Assembly (NCBI RefSeq): GCF_011603255.1
Contig: NZ_JAANCM010000009.1
Span: 1 to 64,000, forward strand
DNA: 64,000 nt
From: Ferranicluibacter rubi
GTDB lineage: Bacteria; Pseudomonadota; Alphaproteobacteria; Rhizobiales; Rhizobiaceae
Direction: 5' to 3'
In this document: positions 29,682-39,700 of the stretch, one piece after another
How positions within the stretch are numbered: the stretch's first letter is position 1
How the letters are laid out: each line of letters opens with the position of its first letter
Notes under the pieces: model-generated
Databases searched by the model: none
What the model was told of the DNA's origin: nothing
Seen by the model: the letters and a program-made list of their open reading frames with translations, nothing else
Translations under genes and position numbers: made by a program

Positions 29682-31550
29682 ATGTTCCTGCGCCCCATCT
29701 TCCGCTTCTTCGAAACCTGGATCCAGCCCTTCGCATATCGCGAGGCCTTGCAGCCGCCGCGGGGGCTTTTGGGGTTTATCTGGTTCTATATCCGTCAGGC
29801 CAAGGCGCCGTTCATTGCCATGCTGCTGCTCGGCGGCCTGAGTGCGGCGATCGAGGCGGCGTTGTTCTGGTTCGTCGGGCGGCTCGTGGATATCCTGGCG
29901 ACGGTCGATCGGGCTGCCGGATGGGAGGGGTTGCTGGCGACGCATGGGCGGGAGCTGGTGGGGATGCTGCTCCTGATCGGCATCGTCCGCTTCGTCGTGA
30001 CGCTGGTCATGGCGCTGGTCGATCAGCAGATCATTACCCCCGGTTTCTACAATCTGGTGCGCTGGCAGTCCTACCTCCATGTCGCGCGGCAATCGGTGTC
30101 CTTCTTCCAGAACGATTTTTCCGGGCGCATCGTCACCAAGGTCTGGTCCGGGGGGCAAGCGGCGGGCGACGTGGTGACCTCGCTGATGGAGAGCGTCTGG
30201 TTCGTCGGGATCTATTCGGTCTCGACGCTGGTGCTGGTCGGACAGCTGGACCTCACGATGGCGGTGGTGGTGTTCGTCTGGCTGGTCGTCTTCGCGGGCC
30301 TTGCGCGCTATTTCGTGCCGCGCATCCGGGCGCATTCCAAGGAGACGGCGGAAGCGTCTTCGATGCTGTCGGGCCGCATGGTCGATGCCTATTCGAACAT
30401 CCAGACGCTGAAGCTGTTCGGTCGCGACGAGGAAAACGACCGCTACATGCGCGAAGGCTTCGACACCTTTCAGGCGACGACGCTGCGGTTTACCCGGTTC
30501 ATCACCGGTGTGCGCGCCTCGATGGCGCTCCTGTCCGGCATCATGATCGTGACGATGGCAGCCCTTGCCGTGCACCTGTGGCTGGCCGGGGCGATCAGCT
30601 CCGGTGCCGTCGCGTTTACGCTGGCGCTGGTCCTGCGGCTGAATTTCCTGCTGTCGCGCATGATGGTGCAGTTCAACGGCATCATGCGCAATATCGGCAC
30701 GATCCAGAATGCAGCCGACATGATCGCCCAGCCGATCGATCTCGTCGACAGGCCGCAGGCGCCCGATCTCGTGGTTCGCCAGCCGGGCATCGTGTTCGAG
30801 GGAATTCGCTTCCACTACGGGCGCGAGAAGGGTGTCATCGACGATCTCTCGCTGACGATCCGGCCCGGTGAAAAAGTGGGTATCGTCGGGCGTTCGGGGG
30901 CGGGTAAATCGACGCTCGTCAACCTGCTACTGCGTTTCTACGATCTCGAAGGCGGGCGCATCACGATCGACGGGCAGGATATCGCCGGTGTGCGGCAGGA
31001 ATCGCTGCGGGCGCAGATCGGCATGGTCAGCCAGGATACGTCTCTGCTGCACCGCTCCATCCGTGACAACATCCTCTTCGGACGGCCGGATGCAGACGAC
31101 CATGCGCTGCGGCTTGCCGCCGAACAGGCGGAGGCGCTGACCTTCATCGAGCGGCTGGAAGATCAGCGCGGGCGCACCGGGTTCGATGCGCATGTTGGTG
31201 AGCGCGGCATCAAGCTTTCGGGCGGGCAGCGTCAGCGCATCGCCATCGCCCGTGTCATGTTGAAGGACGCGCCGATCCTCGTTCTCGACGAGGCGACGTC
31301 CGCGCTCGATTCGGAGGTCGAGGCCGCCATCCAGGACAATCTCGACACGCTGATGAAGGGCAAGACCGTGCTGGCCATCGCGCACCGCCTTTCGACCATT
31401 GCAGCGCTCGACCGGCTGATCGTGATGGATGCAGGTGCGATCGTGCAGGACGGGACGCATGCGCAACTGCTCGCGGAGAAGGGGCTCTATGCCGAGCTCT
31501 GGTCGCGCCAGTCGGGTGGTTTTCTTGCCCGGGATGACACCGCGCCGTAA
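29682..31550 (+). CDS. ABC transporter, fused membrane and ATPase domains (second half-transporter)
   Basis: A 622-residue paralogue of the preceding gene: six helices in about residues 38-315, Walker A GRSGAGKST near residue 403, signature LSGGQRQRI near 513, Walker B ILVLDEATSALD near 532 and AHRLSTI near 569. Both copies keep the catalytic Glu after Walker B, so neither ATP site looks degenerate. I chose the ATG at 29682 by analogy with the first copy (both start MF); a GTG at 29652 is in frame. It ends nine bases from the convergent next gene. Confidence 0.85.
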   Translation: MFLRPIFRFFETWIQPFAYREALQPPRGLLGFIWFYIRQAKAPFIAMLLLGGLSAAIEAALFWFVGRLVDILATVDRAAGWEGLLATHGRELVGMLLLIGIVRFVVTLVMALVDQQIITPGFYNLVRWQSYLHVARQSVSFFQNDFSGRIVTKVWSGGQAAGDVVTSLMESVWFVGIYSVSTLVLVGQLDLTMAVVVFVWLVVFAGLARYFVPRIRAHSKETAEASSMLSGRMVDAYSNIQTLKLFGRDEENDRYMREGFDTFQATTLRFTRFITGVRASMALLSGIMIVTMAALAVHLWLAGAISSGAVAFTLALVLRLNFLLSRMMVQFNGIMRNIGTIQNAADMIAQPIDLVDRPQAPDLVVRQPGIVFEGIRFHYGREKGVIDDLSLTIRPGEKVGIVGRSGAGKSTLVNLLLRFYDLEGGRITIDGQDIAGVRQESLRAQIGMVSQDTSLLHRSIRDNILFGRPDADDHALRLAAEQAEALTFIERLEDQRGRTGFDAHVGERGIKLSGGQRQRIAIARVMLKDAPILVLDEATSALDSEVEAAIQDNLDTLMKGKTVLAIAHRLSTIAALDRLIVMDAGAIVQDGTHAQLLAEKGLYAELWSRQSGGFLARDDTAP

Positions 31551-31559
31551 CCCATGCCG

Positions 31560-32507
31560 TTACGGCTTGCGGAAAGCGAAGTCGGCGACGAGGCCGTAAT
31601 GGTTGGAGCCGTAGTCCCGATCCAGACGCTTCACCGAGAGCGGCACGAGCGGCGGGCGGCTGTAGATGTGGTCGATCGCGACGCCGAAACCGGTATCGGC
31701 AAGCTGCACGGGCCATGTCGCCGGCTCGCGCGGCACGGTGCGCAGGCGCAGGTGGCGTAGCATATTCTGCATGTCGGGCGCGATGGTGCCGGAATTGAAG
31801 TCACCGGAGAGGATCAGCGGTTCCGTGGTGTTGCGCATGAAGGCAGAGAGGCGATCGAGTTCCTTCATGTGGTAGTTGTCGAAGAAGGGTTTCGACAGAT
31901 GCGCTGCCACCATACGGAAGCTGCCGGCGGGCGCCGAGATGCGCGCTGACATCACCCTGTCCTTGCGCAGGTCGCTGAGGTCGCCGATGGAGACGTCAAG
32001 CATCGGGTGTTTCGAGAACATCAGGAGATCGCAGGTGGGAGTCCGCTCGCCACAGCCGAGCCGGTAGGGATAGGCGGCTTCGAGCCGCTGCAACTGCATG
32101 AATAGCGGCGCCCCCTCCAGAACGACGGCGACATCCGCATTCGACGCCATCAGCATGTCGGCGACATCCGTCGCGCCCTCGAGATTTTCCGACAGCATGT
32201 TGAACGAGATGATCCTGAGGCTCGAGCCGGCGGCGAGGTCGGCTGCCGTCGCGTCGATGGCGAACTCGCGTTTCATGAGAACGGAGTGTCCGGCGAGGGC
32301 GAGGGACATGACCAGGAACAGAAGGCTCGTGCGGCTGCGGGTGACGACGAACGACGCGAGCATCACCATCGCGATCGCAAAAGCTGCGTGTGTCTGCATG
32401 CTGTTGAGCAGCAGCAGCGGCCACACTGTGCCGAGGTAGCGAAGGGCGCAGAGGACGAGGCCGAGGGCTGCAAGGGTATTCAGGACAGTGGCAAGGGTCT
32501 TGCGCAT
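31560..32507 (-). CDS. Endonuclease/exonuclease/phosphatase family membrane protein
   Basis: A 315-residue protein with three N-terminal membrane helices (about residues 8-24, 34-54, 60-78) followed by a periplasmic EEP-fold domain. Active-site marks are SFNM near residue 100, VVLEGA near 128, LSGDFNS near 242, AIDHIY near 283 and the terminal SNHYGLVADF. Relatives include membrane-anchored nucleases and phosphodiesterases; the substrate is not evident. It starts at the ATG at 32507 and is divergent from petA across a 462-base gap. Confidence 0.78.
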   Translation of the reverse strand: MRKTLATVLNTLAALGLVLCALRYLGTVWPLLLLNSMQTHAAFAIAMVMLASFVVTRSRTSLLFLVMSLALAGHSVLMKREFAIDATAADLAAGSSLRIISFNMLSENLEGATDVADMLMASNADVAVVLEGAPLFMQLQRLEAAYPYRLGCGERTPTCDLLMFSKHPMLDVSIGDLSDLRKDRVMSARISAPAGSFRMVAAHLSKPFFDNYHMKELDRLSAFMRNTTEPLILSGDFNSGTIAPDMQNMLRHLRLRTVPREPATWPVQLADTGFGVAIDHIYSRPPLVPLSVKRLDRDYGSNHYGLVADFAFRKP

Positions 32508-32559
32508 GCAGGGGCTCTCTTTGCCGATCCGGATGCATGGCCGGTACCATGAAGATGAG

Positions 32560-32578
32560 AATGCTGCAATGCAGCATT
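32560..32578. promoter_or_regulatory. Perfect 8-bp dyad upstream of the EEP gene
   Basis: AATGCTGC (32560-32567) and GCAGCATT (32571-32578) with an AAT spacer, 53 bases before the EEP gene start on the minus strand. Its position suits a repressor site over that gene's promoter. Confidence 0.35.
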
Positions 32579-32643
32579 AGCGCTGCGGCATGTTTGACGG
32601 CCGTCGAGGATTTTTGCTGGGTTCAGGCCATATTTCCAAGCGT

Positions 32644-32678
32644 CGGGTGTTGCCGGTTCGGCATACCGGCAACACCCG
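32644..32678. promoter_or_regulatory. Perfect 13-bp inverted repeat in the petA/EEP intergenic region
   Basis: CGGGTGTTGCCGG (32644-32656) pairs exactly with CCGGCAACACCCG (32666-32678) around TTCGGCATA. There is no T-run on either strand, so it is not a typical terminator. It lies in the 462-base gap between the EEP gene and petA. Nothing else in that gap looks coding. Confidence 0.5.
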
Positions 32679-32724
32679 CGACAAAGCGTCACGCTCTGAC
32701 TTACGCAAGGCTGCCCTGCGGCAT

Positions 32725-32753
32725 TTGCAAGGCTGGACATGCAAGTTTATCAA
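32725..32753 (+). promoter_or_regulatory. Candidate sigma-70 promoter of petABC
   Basis: TTGCAA (32725-32730) and TATCAA (32748-32753) with a 17-base spacer. A transcript from here would have a leader of about 210 bases before petA. Only the hexamer match supports it. Confidence 0.35.
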
Positions 32754-32969
32754 GCATAGAACCCGGGAATGGCTCGGGAATCCGGAGCAGCGTCGCGCTG
32801 CCTATGGACCGGGCGGGGAGGCCCGGGGGGAAGCGGGATTAAATTGCGGCGAGCCGGTCTCGCCTTATTGATTTGGCGCCGTTCTTTCGCTCAACTGCGG
32901 AAGGACAGAACCGGCGTCGGGGACGCGTGGGCGGCTTTCGAGCTGCCGGGTTGAGAGGATGATGAGGCC

Positions 32970-33548
32970 GTGAGCGAACACCAGACAACAAGCGACACAC
33001 CGAGCGAGCCGACACGGCGCGACTTCCTGTATCTGGCAACCGGCATGGCCGGTGCCGTCGGCGTTGCGGCGGTTGCCTGGCCGTTCATCGACCAGATGCG
33101 GCCGGATGCCTCGACGCTGGCGCTCGCCTCCATCGAGGTCGACGTATCCAGCCTGCAGCCGGGCATGTCGCTGACGGCGAAATGGCGGGGCAAGCCGGTC
33201 TTCATCCGCAACCGGACGGAGAAGGAAGTGGAAGAGGCGAAAGCCGTCCAGCTCGCCGACCTCAAGGACCCGGTCGCGCGCAATGCAAATATCGCAGCCG
33301 ACGCACAGGCGACCGATCTCGATCGCTCGGCCGGCGAGGGCAAGGAAAACTGGATCGTGATGATCGGCTCCTGCACCCATCTCGGCTGTGTTCCGCTTGG
33401 CCAGGCCGGCGATTTCGGCGGATGGTTCTGTCCCTGCCATGGCTCGCACTACGATACGGCGGGCCGCATTCGAAAGGGTCCGGCGCCGATGAACCTCGCC
33501 GTGCCCAACTTTGCGTTCACATCCGATACAGTCATCAAGATCGGTTGA
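32970..33548 (+). CDS. petA: Ubiquinol-cytochrome c reductase Rieske iron-sulfur subunit
   Basis: A 192-residue Rieske protein of cytochrome bc1, which takes an electron from ubiquinol at the periplasmic face and passes it to cytochrome c1. It has a Tat-like signal anchor (TRRDFLYLA at residues 15-23, then a helix to about 40). The 2Fe-2S ligands are in CTHLGC (Cys135, His137, Cys140) and CPCHGSH (Cys154, Cys156, His157). The start is a GTG at 32970, with AGAGGA ten bases upstream. petB follows after 14 bases. Confidence 0.95.
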   Translation: MSEHQTTSDTPSEPTRRDFLYLATGMAGAVGVAAVAWPFIDQMRPDASTLALASIEVDVSSLQPGMSLTAKWRGKPVFIRNRTEKEVEEAKAVQLADLKDPVARNANIAADAQATDLDRSAGEGKENWIVMIGSCTHLGCVPLGQAGDFGGWFCPCHGSHYDTAGRIRKGPAPMNLAVPNFAFTSDTVIKIG

Positions 33549-33562
33549 GGGGGATTGCCGAT

Positions 33563-34879
33563 ATGAGTGGGGAACATTCAACCTATACGCCGACGACGGG
33601 ACTGGAAAAGTGGGTGGACTCGCGGCTGCCGCTGCCGCGGCTGGTCCATGACAGCTTCATCTCCTATCCCGTTCCGCGCAACCTGAACTACGCCTATACC
33701 TTCGGCGCCATGCTGTCGGTGATGCTGATCATCCAGATCGCCACCGGCGTCGTGCTGGCCATGCATTATGCCGCCGACACCACCGTCGCGTTCAACTCGG
33801 TCGAGAAGATCATGCGCGACGTGAACCATGGCTGGTTGCTGCGTTACATGCATGCCAACGGTGCCTCGTTCTTCTTCATCGCCGTCTACCTGCATATCGG
33901 TCGCGGGCTTTATTATGGCTCCTACAAGGCGCCGCGCGAAATCCTCTGGATTCTCGGCGTGATCATCTACCTGCTGATGATGGCGGCGGGCTTCATGGGC
34001 TACGTGCTTCCCTGGGGACAGATGTCCTTCTGGGGTGCGACGGTCATCACCGGCTTCTTCTCCGCCTTCCCGCTCGTCGGCGAATGGATCCAGCAGTTCC
34101 TGCTCGGCGGCTTTGCCGTGGACCAGCCGACGCTCAATCGCTTCTTCTCGTTGCATTACCTGCTGCCCTTCATGATCGCCGGCGTCGTCGTGCTGCACAT
34201 CTGGGCGCTGCATGTGACCGGCCAGACGAACCCGACCGGTGTCGAGGTGAAGACCAAGACCGACACCGTGCCGTTCACGCCCTATGCGACGCTGAAGGAC
34301 GCGCTCGGCGTGTCCGTCTTCCTGCTCGTCTATGCCTGGTTCGTCTTCTACATGCCGAACTATCTCGGTCATCCCGACAACTACGTACCAGCCAACGCGC
34401 TGAAGACGCCGGCGCATATCGTGCCCGAATGGTACTACCTGCCGTTCTACGCCATGCTGCGCGCCATCACCTTCGACGTCGGACCGATCGACTCCAAGCT
34501 CGGAGGCGTTCTGGTCCTGTTCGGTTCGATCATCGTGCTGTTCTTCCTGCCCTGGCTCGACACGTCGAAGGTCCGCTCGGCGGTCTATCGTCCCTGGTAC
34601 AAGCTGTTCTTCTGGATCTTCGTCGTCAACGCGATCCTGCTCGGCTGGCTCGGCTCGCGCCCGGCCGAAGGCGGTGGCCTCTTCACGCTTCTGTTCGGTG
34701 GCGAATTGAAGGGCAATTATGTCGGTTATTCGCAGATCGGAACGATCTATTATTTCGGCTTCTTCCTTGTGATCATGCCGCTGCTCGGCCTGTTCGAAAC
34801 GCCAAGGCGCATTCCCAACTCCATCACCGAAGCGGTGCTGGAAAAGAAGGCCGGCCTGAAGACGCCGGTGGCTGCGTGA
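33563..34879 (+). CDS. petB: Cytochrome b subunit of the bc1 complex
   Basis: A 438-residue membrane protein with about eight helices holding the two b hemes and both quinone sites. The Qo-site motif PEWY is present (in [15 protein letters not shown]), and the heme-binding His pairs sit in helices including [10 protein letters not shown] and [10 protein letters not shown]. The open frame starts earlier inside petA, but the ATG at 33563 with GAGGGGGA eight bases before it is the start. Its stop TGA overlaps the ATG at 34879. It is the second gene of petABC. Confidence 0.95.
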   Translation: MSGEHSTYTPTTGLEKWVDSRLPLPRLVHDSFISYPVPRNLNYAYTFGAMLSVMLIIQIATGVVLAMHYAADTTVAFNSVEKIMRDVNHGWLLRYMHANGASFFFIAVYLHIGRGLYYGSYKAPREILWILGVIIYLLMMAAGFMGYVLPWGQMSFWGATVITGFFSAFPLVGEWIQQFLLGGFAVDQPTLNRFFSLHYLLPFMIAGVVVLHIWALHVTGQTNPTGVEVKTKTDTVPFTPYATLKDALGVSVFLLVYAWFVFYMPNYLGHPDNYVPANALKTPAHIVPEWYYLPFYAMLRAITFDVGPIDSKLGGVLVLFGSIIVLFFLPWLDTSKVRSAVYRPWYKLFFWIFVVNAILLGWLGSRPAEGGGLFTLLFGGELKGNYVGYSQIGTIYYFGFFLVIMPLLGLFETPRRIPNSITEAVLEKKAGLKTPVAA

Positions 34880-34911
34880 TGTCGACAGAAGAGACCAAGG
34901 ACCTCAACACG

Positions 34912-35790
34912 ATGAAAAAGCTGATCACCGGCCTCTTCCTTGCGACCTTTCTTCTCGCCGGCCCCGTGGCGGCGCAGGAGAACGCGCCGCACGAGGGGAC
35001 GACCGCGACCGAGGAGCATGGTGGGGGAACGCCCCACTTTCCGATCAAGAAGCCGCATGAGGAAGACTGGTCGTTTGCCGGACCGTTCGGCCATTACGAC
35101 AAGGGCCAGCTGCAGCGCGGCCTGAAGGTCTACACGGAAGTCTGTTCCGCCTGTCATTCCATGAACCTCGTCGCATTTCGCATGCTCGAGGAGCTTGGAT
35201 ATTCGGACGCTCAGGTAAAGACCTTTGCCGCAAATTACGAAGTACAGGACGGGCCGAATGCCGAGGGTGAAATGTACACCCGCAAAGCCGTGGCGTCGGA
35301 CCATTTCGTCTCGCCGTTCCCCAATGCCGAAGCCGCCGCTGCGGCCAATAACGGGGCGGCTCCGCCGGACTTCTCGCTAATCGCGAAGGCCCGTGGCATC
35401 GAACGCGGCTTCCCCACCTTCGTGTTCGACATTTTCACGCAATATCAGGAAGGCGGCCCGGACTATATCCATGCGCTGCTCAATGGCTACGAAGAGCCGC
35501 CGGCCGGCGTCGAGATCGCGCCGGGCACGCACTACAACCCCTACTTCGCCAATGCCGCGGCGCTCGCCATGGCCAAGCCGCTGACAGAGGGCCAGGTGAC
35601 CTATGAAGACGGGTCGCCGCAGACGGTGGAGCAATATTCCCGGGACATCTCGGCCTTCCTGATGTGGGCCGCAGAGCCGCACCTGGAACAACGCAAGCGC
35701 ACGGGCTTCATGGTGCTGATCTTCCTGCTCATCTTCACCGGGTTGATCTATCTGACGAAGAAGTCGGTCTACGCCAGCAAAGAGCATTGA
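34912..35790 (+). CDS. petC: Cytochrome c1
   Basis: A 292-residue heme protein with a cleavable signal peptide (MKKLITGLFLATFLLAG, cleavage after VAA near residue 21), the heme c motif CSACH (Cys78, Cys81, His82), a Met-containing AMAKPL stretch as likely sixth-ligand region, and a C-terminal anchor helix (about 266-284). The ATG at 34912 puts the signal peptide at the N-terminus. The ATG at 34879 overlaps the petB stop (ATGA) and would add 11 polar residues; it may be used for coupling. Confidence 0.93.
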   Translation: MKKLITGLFLATFLLAGPVAAQENAPHEGTTATEEHGGGTPHFPIKKPHEEDWSFAGPFGHYDKGQLQRGLKVYTEVCSACHSMNLVAFRMLEELGYSDAQVKTFAANYEVQDGPNAEGEMYTRKAVASDHFVSPFPNAEAAAAANNGAAPPDFSLIAKARGIERGFPTFVFDIFTQYQEGGPDYIHALLNGYEEPPAGVEIAPGTHYNPYFANAAALAMAKPLTEGQVTYEDGSPQTVEQYSRDISAFLMWAAEPHLEQRKRTGFMVLIFLLIFTGLIYLTKKSVYASKEH

Positions 35791-35844
35791 GCGGATCGGG
35801 GTTTGCCCCGACCGGGCTCGCGTCGAGCGACAGACGATATTCAA

Positions 35845-35876
35845 CAAAAAATCCCGCAAGTTTGCGGGATTTTTTT
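35845..35876 (+). terminator. Rho-independent terminator of petABC
   Basis: CCCGCAA (35853-35859) pairs with TTGCGGG (35862-35868), flanked by an A-run (35845-35851) and ATTTTTTT, giving a long A-T extended stem. It should work in both directions. Confidence 0.93.
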
Positions 35877-35930
35877 ATGGGCTGATGTCGATATCCGACC
35901 TTTAAGAGCGGATAGGCCCGTTCGCTCGCC

Positions 35931-36167
35931 TTACGACCAGAAGCGGCGGAAGGATGGGACGGTGTCCGCCGCTGCCTTGCGATAGCCGACGCCGTGGCCG
36001 ATGAGGAAGCCGGCGAGACCAACGAGGCCGAGGAGAAGGACGGTCGAAGACGGGTGTTCGGTTGCCGTCTGGCGGACGGCGGCGGCCTCCGCCTTGACGA
36101 CGTTCAAGGCCTTAGTTGCGGTTGGCTCGTGTTCGCGGTGGCCTTCGGGCAGGTCGAGATTTGTCAT
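35931..36167 (-). CDS. Small single-helix membrane protein
   Basis: A 78-residue protein starting MTNLDLPEGH with AAGGAG six bases upstream of the ATG at 36167. A polar helical N-terminal half (KALNVVKAEAAAVRQTATEHP) is followed by one membrane helix (about 43-62, STVLLLGLVGLAGFLIGHGVG) and a short basic tail. The layout resembles tail-anchored ElaB/YqjD-type proteins, but I cannot assign it. Convergent with petC. Confidence 0.6.
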   Translation of the reverse strand: MTNLDLPEGHREHEPTATKALNVVKAEAAAVRQTATEHPSSTVLLLGLVGLAGFLIGHGVGYRKAAADTVPSFRRFWS

Positions 36168-36237
36168 TGTCTTCTCCTTTGTCGTTCTTTGTGAATGCGG
36201 GTGAGCCTCCGCATCTCGGAGGCCGCCGCTTGTCACG

Positions 36238-36525
36238 TCACCGATTGTTCTCGACGTCGAGTTCGATCTGGCGGCGGGCGATCAGTTCGAGGGTTCGGTC
36301 GGGGGCGATCCGGTAGACCTCTTCCCACTCGCCGCCGCGATTGTCCCGGAAGCGGTGATTGAAGGTGCTGCCGATCGGCGATTTCATCAGCTTCGTGCGG
36401 GGCTGGCCGCCATAGATGATGCTGCCGGGAATCGGCTCGATCGGCTGCGCAGGCCCCCCAATGGATGTGCATGCCGTCAAACCCAAGAGGGCGGCGGAAA
36501 CGGCGGTGATAGCCAGTCTGTTCAT
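36238..36525 (-). CDS. Small lipoprotein, hypothetical
   Basis: A 95-residue lipoprotein: signal peptide MNRLAITAVSAALLGLTAC with lipobox Cys19. The mature part of 76 residues includes SIIYGGQPRTKL and the strand-rich EWEEVYRIAPDRTLELIAR. The start is the ATG at 36525 with AAGGTAA six bases upstream; the frame stays open above it without a site. Function unknown. It lies downstream of the giant coiled-coil gene on the same strand, with a terminator between. Confidence 0.65.
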   Translation of the reverse strand: MNRLAITAVSAALLGLTACTSIGGPAQPIEPIPGSIIYGGQPRTKLMKSPIGSTFNHRFRDNRGGEWEEVYRIAPDRTLELIARRQIELDVENNR

Positions 36526-36632
36526 GCGGGTTACCTTTCGACGTGCTGGATGCCCAACGATCTTCCCGCCGTGATCGTTCCATGCGTCGTCTTTGCCGTC
36601 TGCGCTGGCGGATGCTTTCCCTGAAAACGTCG

Positions 36633-36667
36633 AAACCCGCCGCACGTTTTTCTCGTGCGGCGGGTTT
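36633..36667 (-). terminator. Long symmetric hairpin after the giant coiled-coil gene
   Basis: AAACCCGCCGCACG (36633-36646) pairs exactly with CGTGCGGCGGGTTT (36654-36667) around a seven-base loop. It lies 39 bases past the stop of the giant gene, reading on the minus strand, and ends in GTTTC. Confidence 0.85.
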
Positions 36668-36705
36668 CCAATGGGGGCCGTGGCAAGCCTTCGGTATGAA
36701 GAGCT

Positions 36706-39700
36706 TTAGCTGAAGCGGCCGGCGGCGTGGGCGAGCATGGTGTAGACCTTGCCCGTGTCCGAGGTCAGGTATGTCTGGGTGATCACCCGGTCTCGGTCGG
36801 TGCGGGCGACATCCGCCAGCAGCTGTTCGAAATCGGCGATGTAGCGATCGACAGCGGTGCGGAATTCCGCTTCGCGGTCGTATTTCCGCTGGATCTCGTC
36901 GAAGGTCTGCTGGCCCTTCAGCGTGTAGAGGCGGCGCGTGAACACGTCGCGCTCCCCGCGCTGGTAGCGGCGCCAGAGATCGACCGAAGCATCATGATCG
37001 ATCGCACGGGCGATATCGACCGAGAGCGAGTTCAGCGATTCCATGACGTGGCGCGGGTTACGGCTGTCGGTGCTGCGCGGGGCCTGTGTCGGGGAGGCCT
37101 GAGCTGCGGAGGCAGGTGCCGTCTCCGGCCGCAGACGGGCGGGCGCGATCTGCTGCGGCTCCTCCTCGCGGGAGGCACCGCGCAGGAGATCGCGCATCCA
37201 GCCGGAACCGCCTTCGCGCATGTCGTCCTCTGCGCCCGAGGCCGGGCGGAGCGGCGAGCGATCGGCAATGCCGACGCTGCCGCGCAGCGGGGTCTCGGCG
37301 GCGGCTGCGGGCCGCTGCTGAGCGACGGGCTCCTGCGGCGGCCGCGCGGCTCTTTGCGGCTGAGCCGAAGGTGCGGCGGTCGGCGGAGCTTCCGGCTGAG
37401 GACGTGCGGCGGCCTGAGCAGGTGCCTGCGTCGGCTGGGGCTGGACGGACTGGGGCTGTGTCGGCTGAGGACGGGCCGCCTGCACCGAAGCCGTCTGGGC
37501 CGGAGCCGCCTGTGACGGTGCGGGTTGCGCAGCCGTCTCCTGCGGTGCCCGGGCCGCTGCCGGCGCTGGACGTGGCTGTGCCGGGGCTGCCGAGACCGGC
37601 GCCGGATGGCGTTGCGGCATGGGCGAGACTTCGGTCGTTACGACCGTCCGGGCCGGTGCCGCTTCCGCTGCGCGGGCGCCGAGCAGCGTGGTGGGGGCAG
37701 TCGGGTATGGTTGCTGGTACGGATTGCCTGCGGGTGCGGCGGCGACGGCTGCCGGAGCCGGTGCGTAAGAGGGCTGGGCCGGGGCATAGGCCGGCTGAGC
37801 GGCCTGCGTTGCCATGCGGCCGCGATGCGGTGTCGGCTCGCCGATTTCGAGCTGGCTGGAGGAGCGGCCGACGATGTCGGACAGTTCCTGCAGGGCCTTG
37901 ATCTGCTCGGACACGGCGCGGCGCATGACGGCCGCGTTTTCCTTGGCTTCTTCCGGCAGGTCGAAGGCACCGCGCTTCAGTTCGGCGCGGGTCATGTCGA
38001 GTTCGCGACGGATCTCCTCGCCGGAGCGGCGGATCTCGTCGGTGGCGCCGGCAAAGCGGGCGATCGCTTCATCGACGGACTGGCGGATCTGCTCGCGCAT
38101 CTTGTCGGACACCGCGTCGGACCGCTTGCCCGTCTCGTCGAGCAGGCCGTCGATCTCGGAGAGTGAGGCGCCGACACTGCCGCGCAGGCGGGCAGCAACC
38201 TCACCGGCGCGCTCTTCCGCACGGGCAAAGGTGCGATCGACGGAAGCGCCTGCCGTATCGGTTGCCGCGGCGATGGCGTCACGCATCGCTTCGCCGGCGG
38301 TGCGGGTGCGGGTTTCTGCTTCGCCAAGCGTGCGATCGACATCGGAGATGGCGCGCTGGACGCCGTCGCGCAGGGTCCCTGCGACCTGGCCGGAGCGCTC
38401 TTCCGTGCGGGCCAGAAGCTGATCGACCGACTGTTCGGCGTCCTGGCCGGCATGGGCCAGCGCGTCGCGCATGGCGTTTGCCGCCGTCTGCGTGCGCTCT
38501 TCCGCATCGGTGAGGATGCGGCCGACATCGCTGAAGGAGGCCTGAATGCCGCTGCGCAGGTTGCCGGCGATCTGGTTGGATCGATCCTCGGCGCGCTGGA
38601 ACGAGCCTTCCACGAAGCCTTCCAGCGCCCGCATGGTGCGCTCGATGTCTTCCGAGCGGCTGACGAGGCCGACGGAGAGCGTGCGCAGGGCTTCCTGCCG
38701 CTCTTCGAGCGTGCCGGCGAGGTTGGACTGTGCGGCTGCCAGAAGATCTGAGGCCTGGCCAAGCATGCGCGAGTGATCCTCGAAGCGCCCGACGAGGCTG
38801 CCGACCTGCGAAAGCGTGCTGGACGAGATCGCGACCAGTCGGTCGGCCTTGCCTTCGAGAAGGCGGGTGGAAGCGGACAGCATGTCGGAGGTCCGCTCGG
38901 CGGTTTCCGAAAAGCGGTCGCCGGTGGCGTTCAGACGCTCGTCCATGGCGCCGAAGGTGCTTGTGGCTTCCTCGACCACGCCGGCAATGGCGGCGTTGCT
39001 CGTGGAGAGGCGTTCGATCAGCGCTTCCGCCGTCGATTGCAGCCGGTTCTCGACCATCTGGATCGCACGGGCGGTTTCCTCGGCGCGCTGCGAGATGGCA
39101 CCAAGCTGTTCGCCGGTGCGGGCGGACAAAGCGGTGACGAGGGCGTCGTTTTCGGCGCGCAGGCGCTCGGCACCGTCGCGGGCGGCGGCGGTCAGGCGAT
39201 CTGCGGCATCGCGGCCGGCGGCGACGTAGGTTTCCACGACCGGGCGGGCCTGCTCGTCGATGAGGCGCGACAGTTCGCTGGTGCGGCCGGACAGCATGGA
39301 GTTGAGATCGCGGGTGCGCTCGTCGAGCGTGGTGCGGATGGCCTCGCCGCGCGCTTCCAGCGCCTTTTCGACGTCGGAGAGGTTACGCTGCAGCGCATTG
39401 CCCTGCTCGGCAATTCGGGTTTGGGTCTCGGAGGCGCGGATAAGCGTTGCGTCCGCGGCGTCGCCGACGCTGCGGGCGAGTTCCGCGCTGCGCATGGCAG
39501 CCGTGGCCGCGGTGCGTTCGATGGCGTTCTGGAAGTCGGCCTGGCGCGCGGCCATTGCTTCTGCGAAGTCGCCACCGACCTTGGCCAGCGTCTCCGAGGA
39601 CCGAACGGCTTCGGCGTCGATATCCTGCGTGGTGTCGGAAACGGCGCTGCGCAAGCTGCCGACGAGATGGGCCGCCTTGCCTTCGATCGTGCGGCTGACA

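Noticed and set aside
32590-32871. A 93-codon plus-strand frame before petA
   Set aside because: It crosses the 13-bp inverted repeat and the candidate promoter, has no ribosome site, and its product is of mixed composition with no domain.
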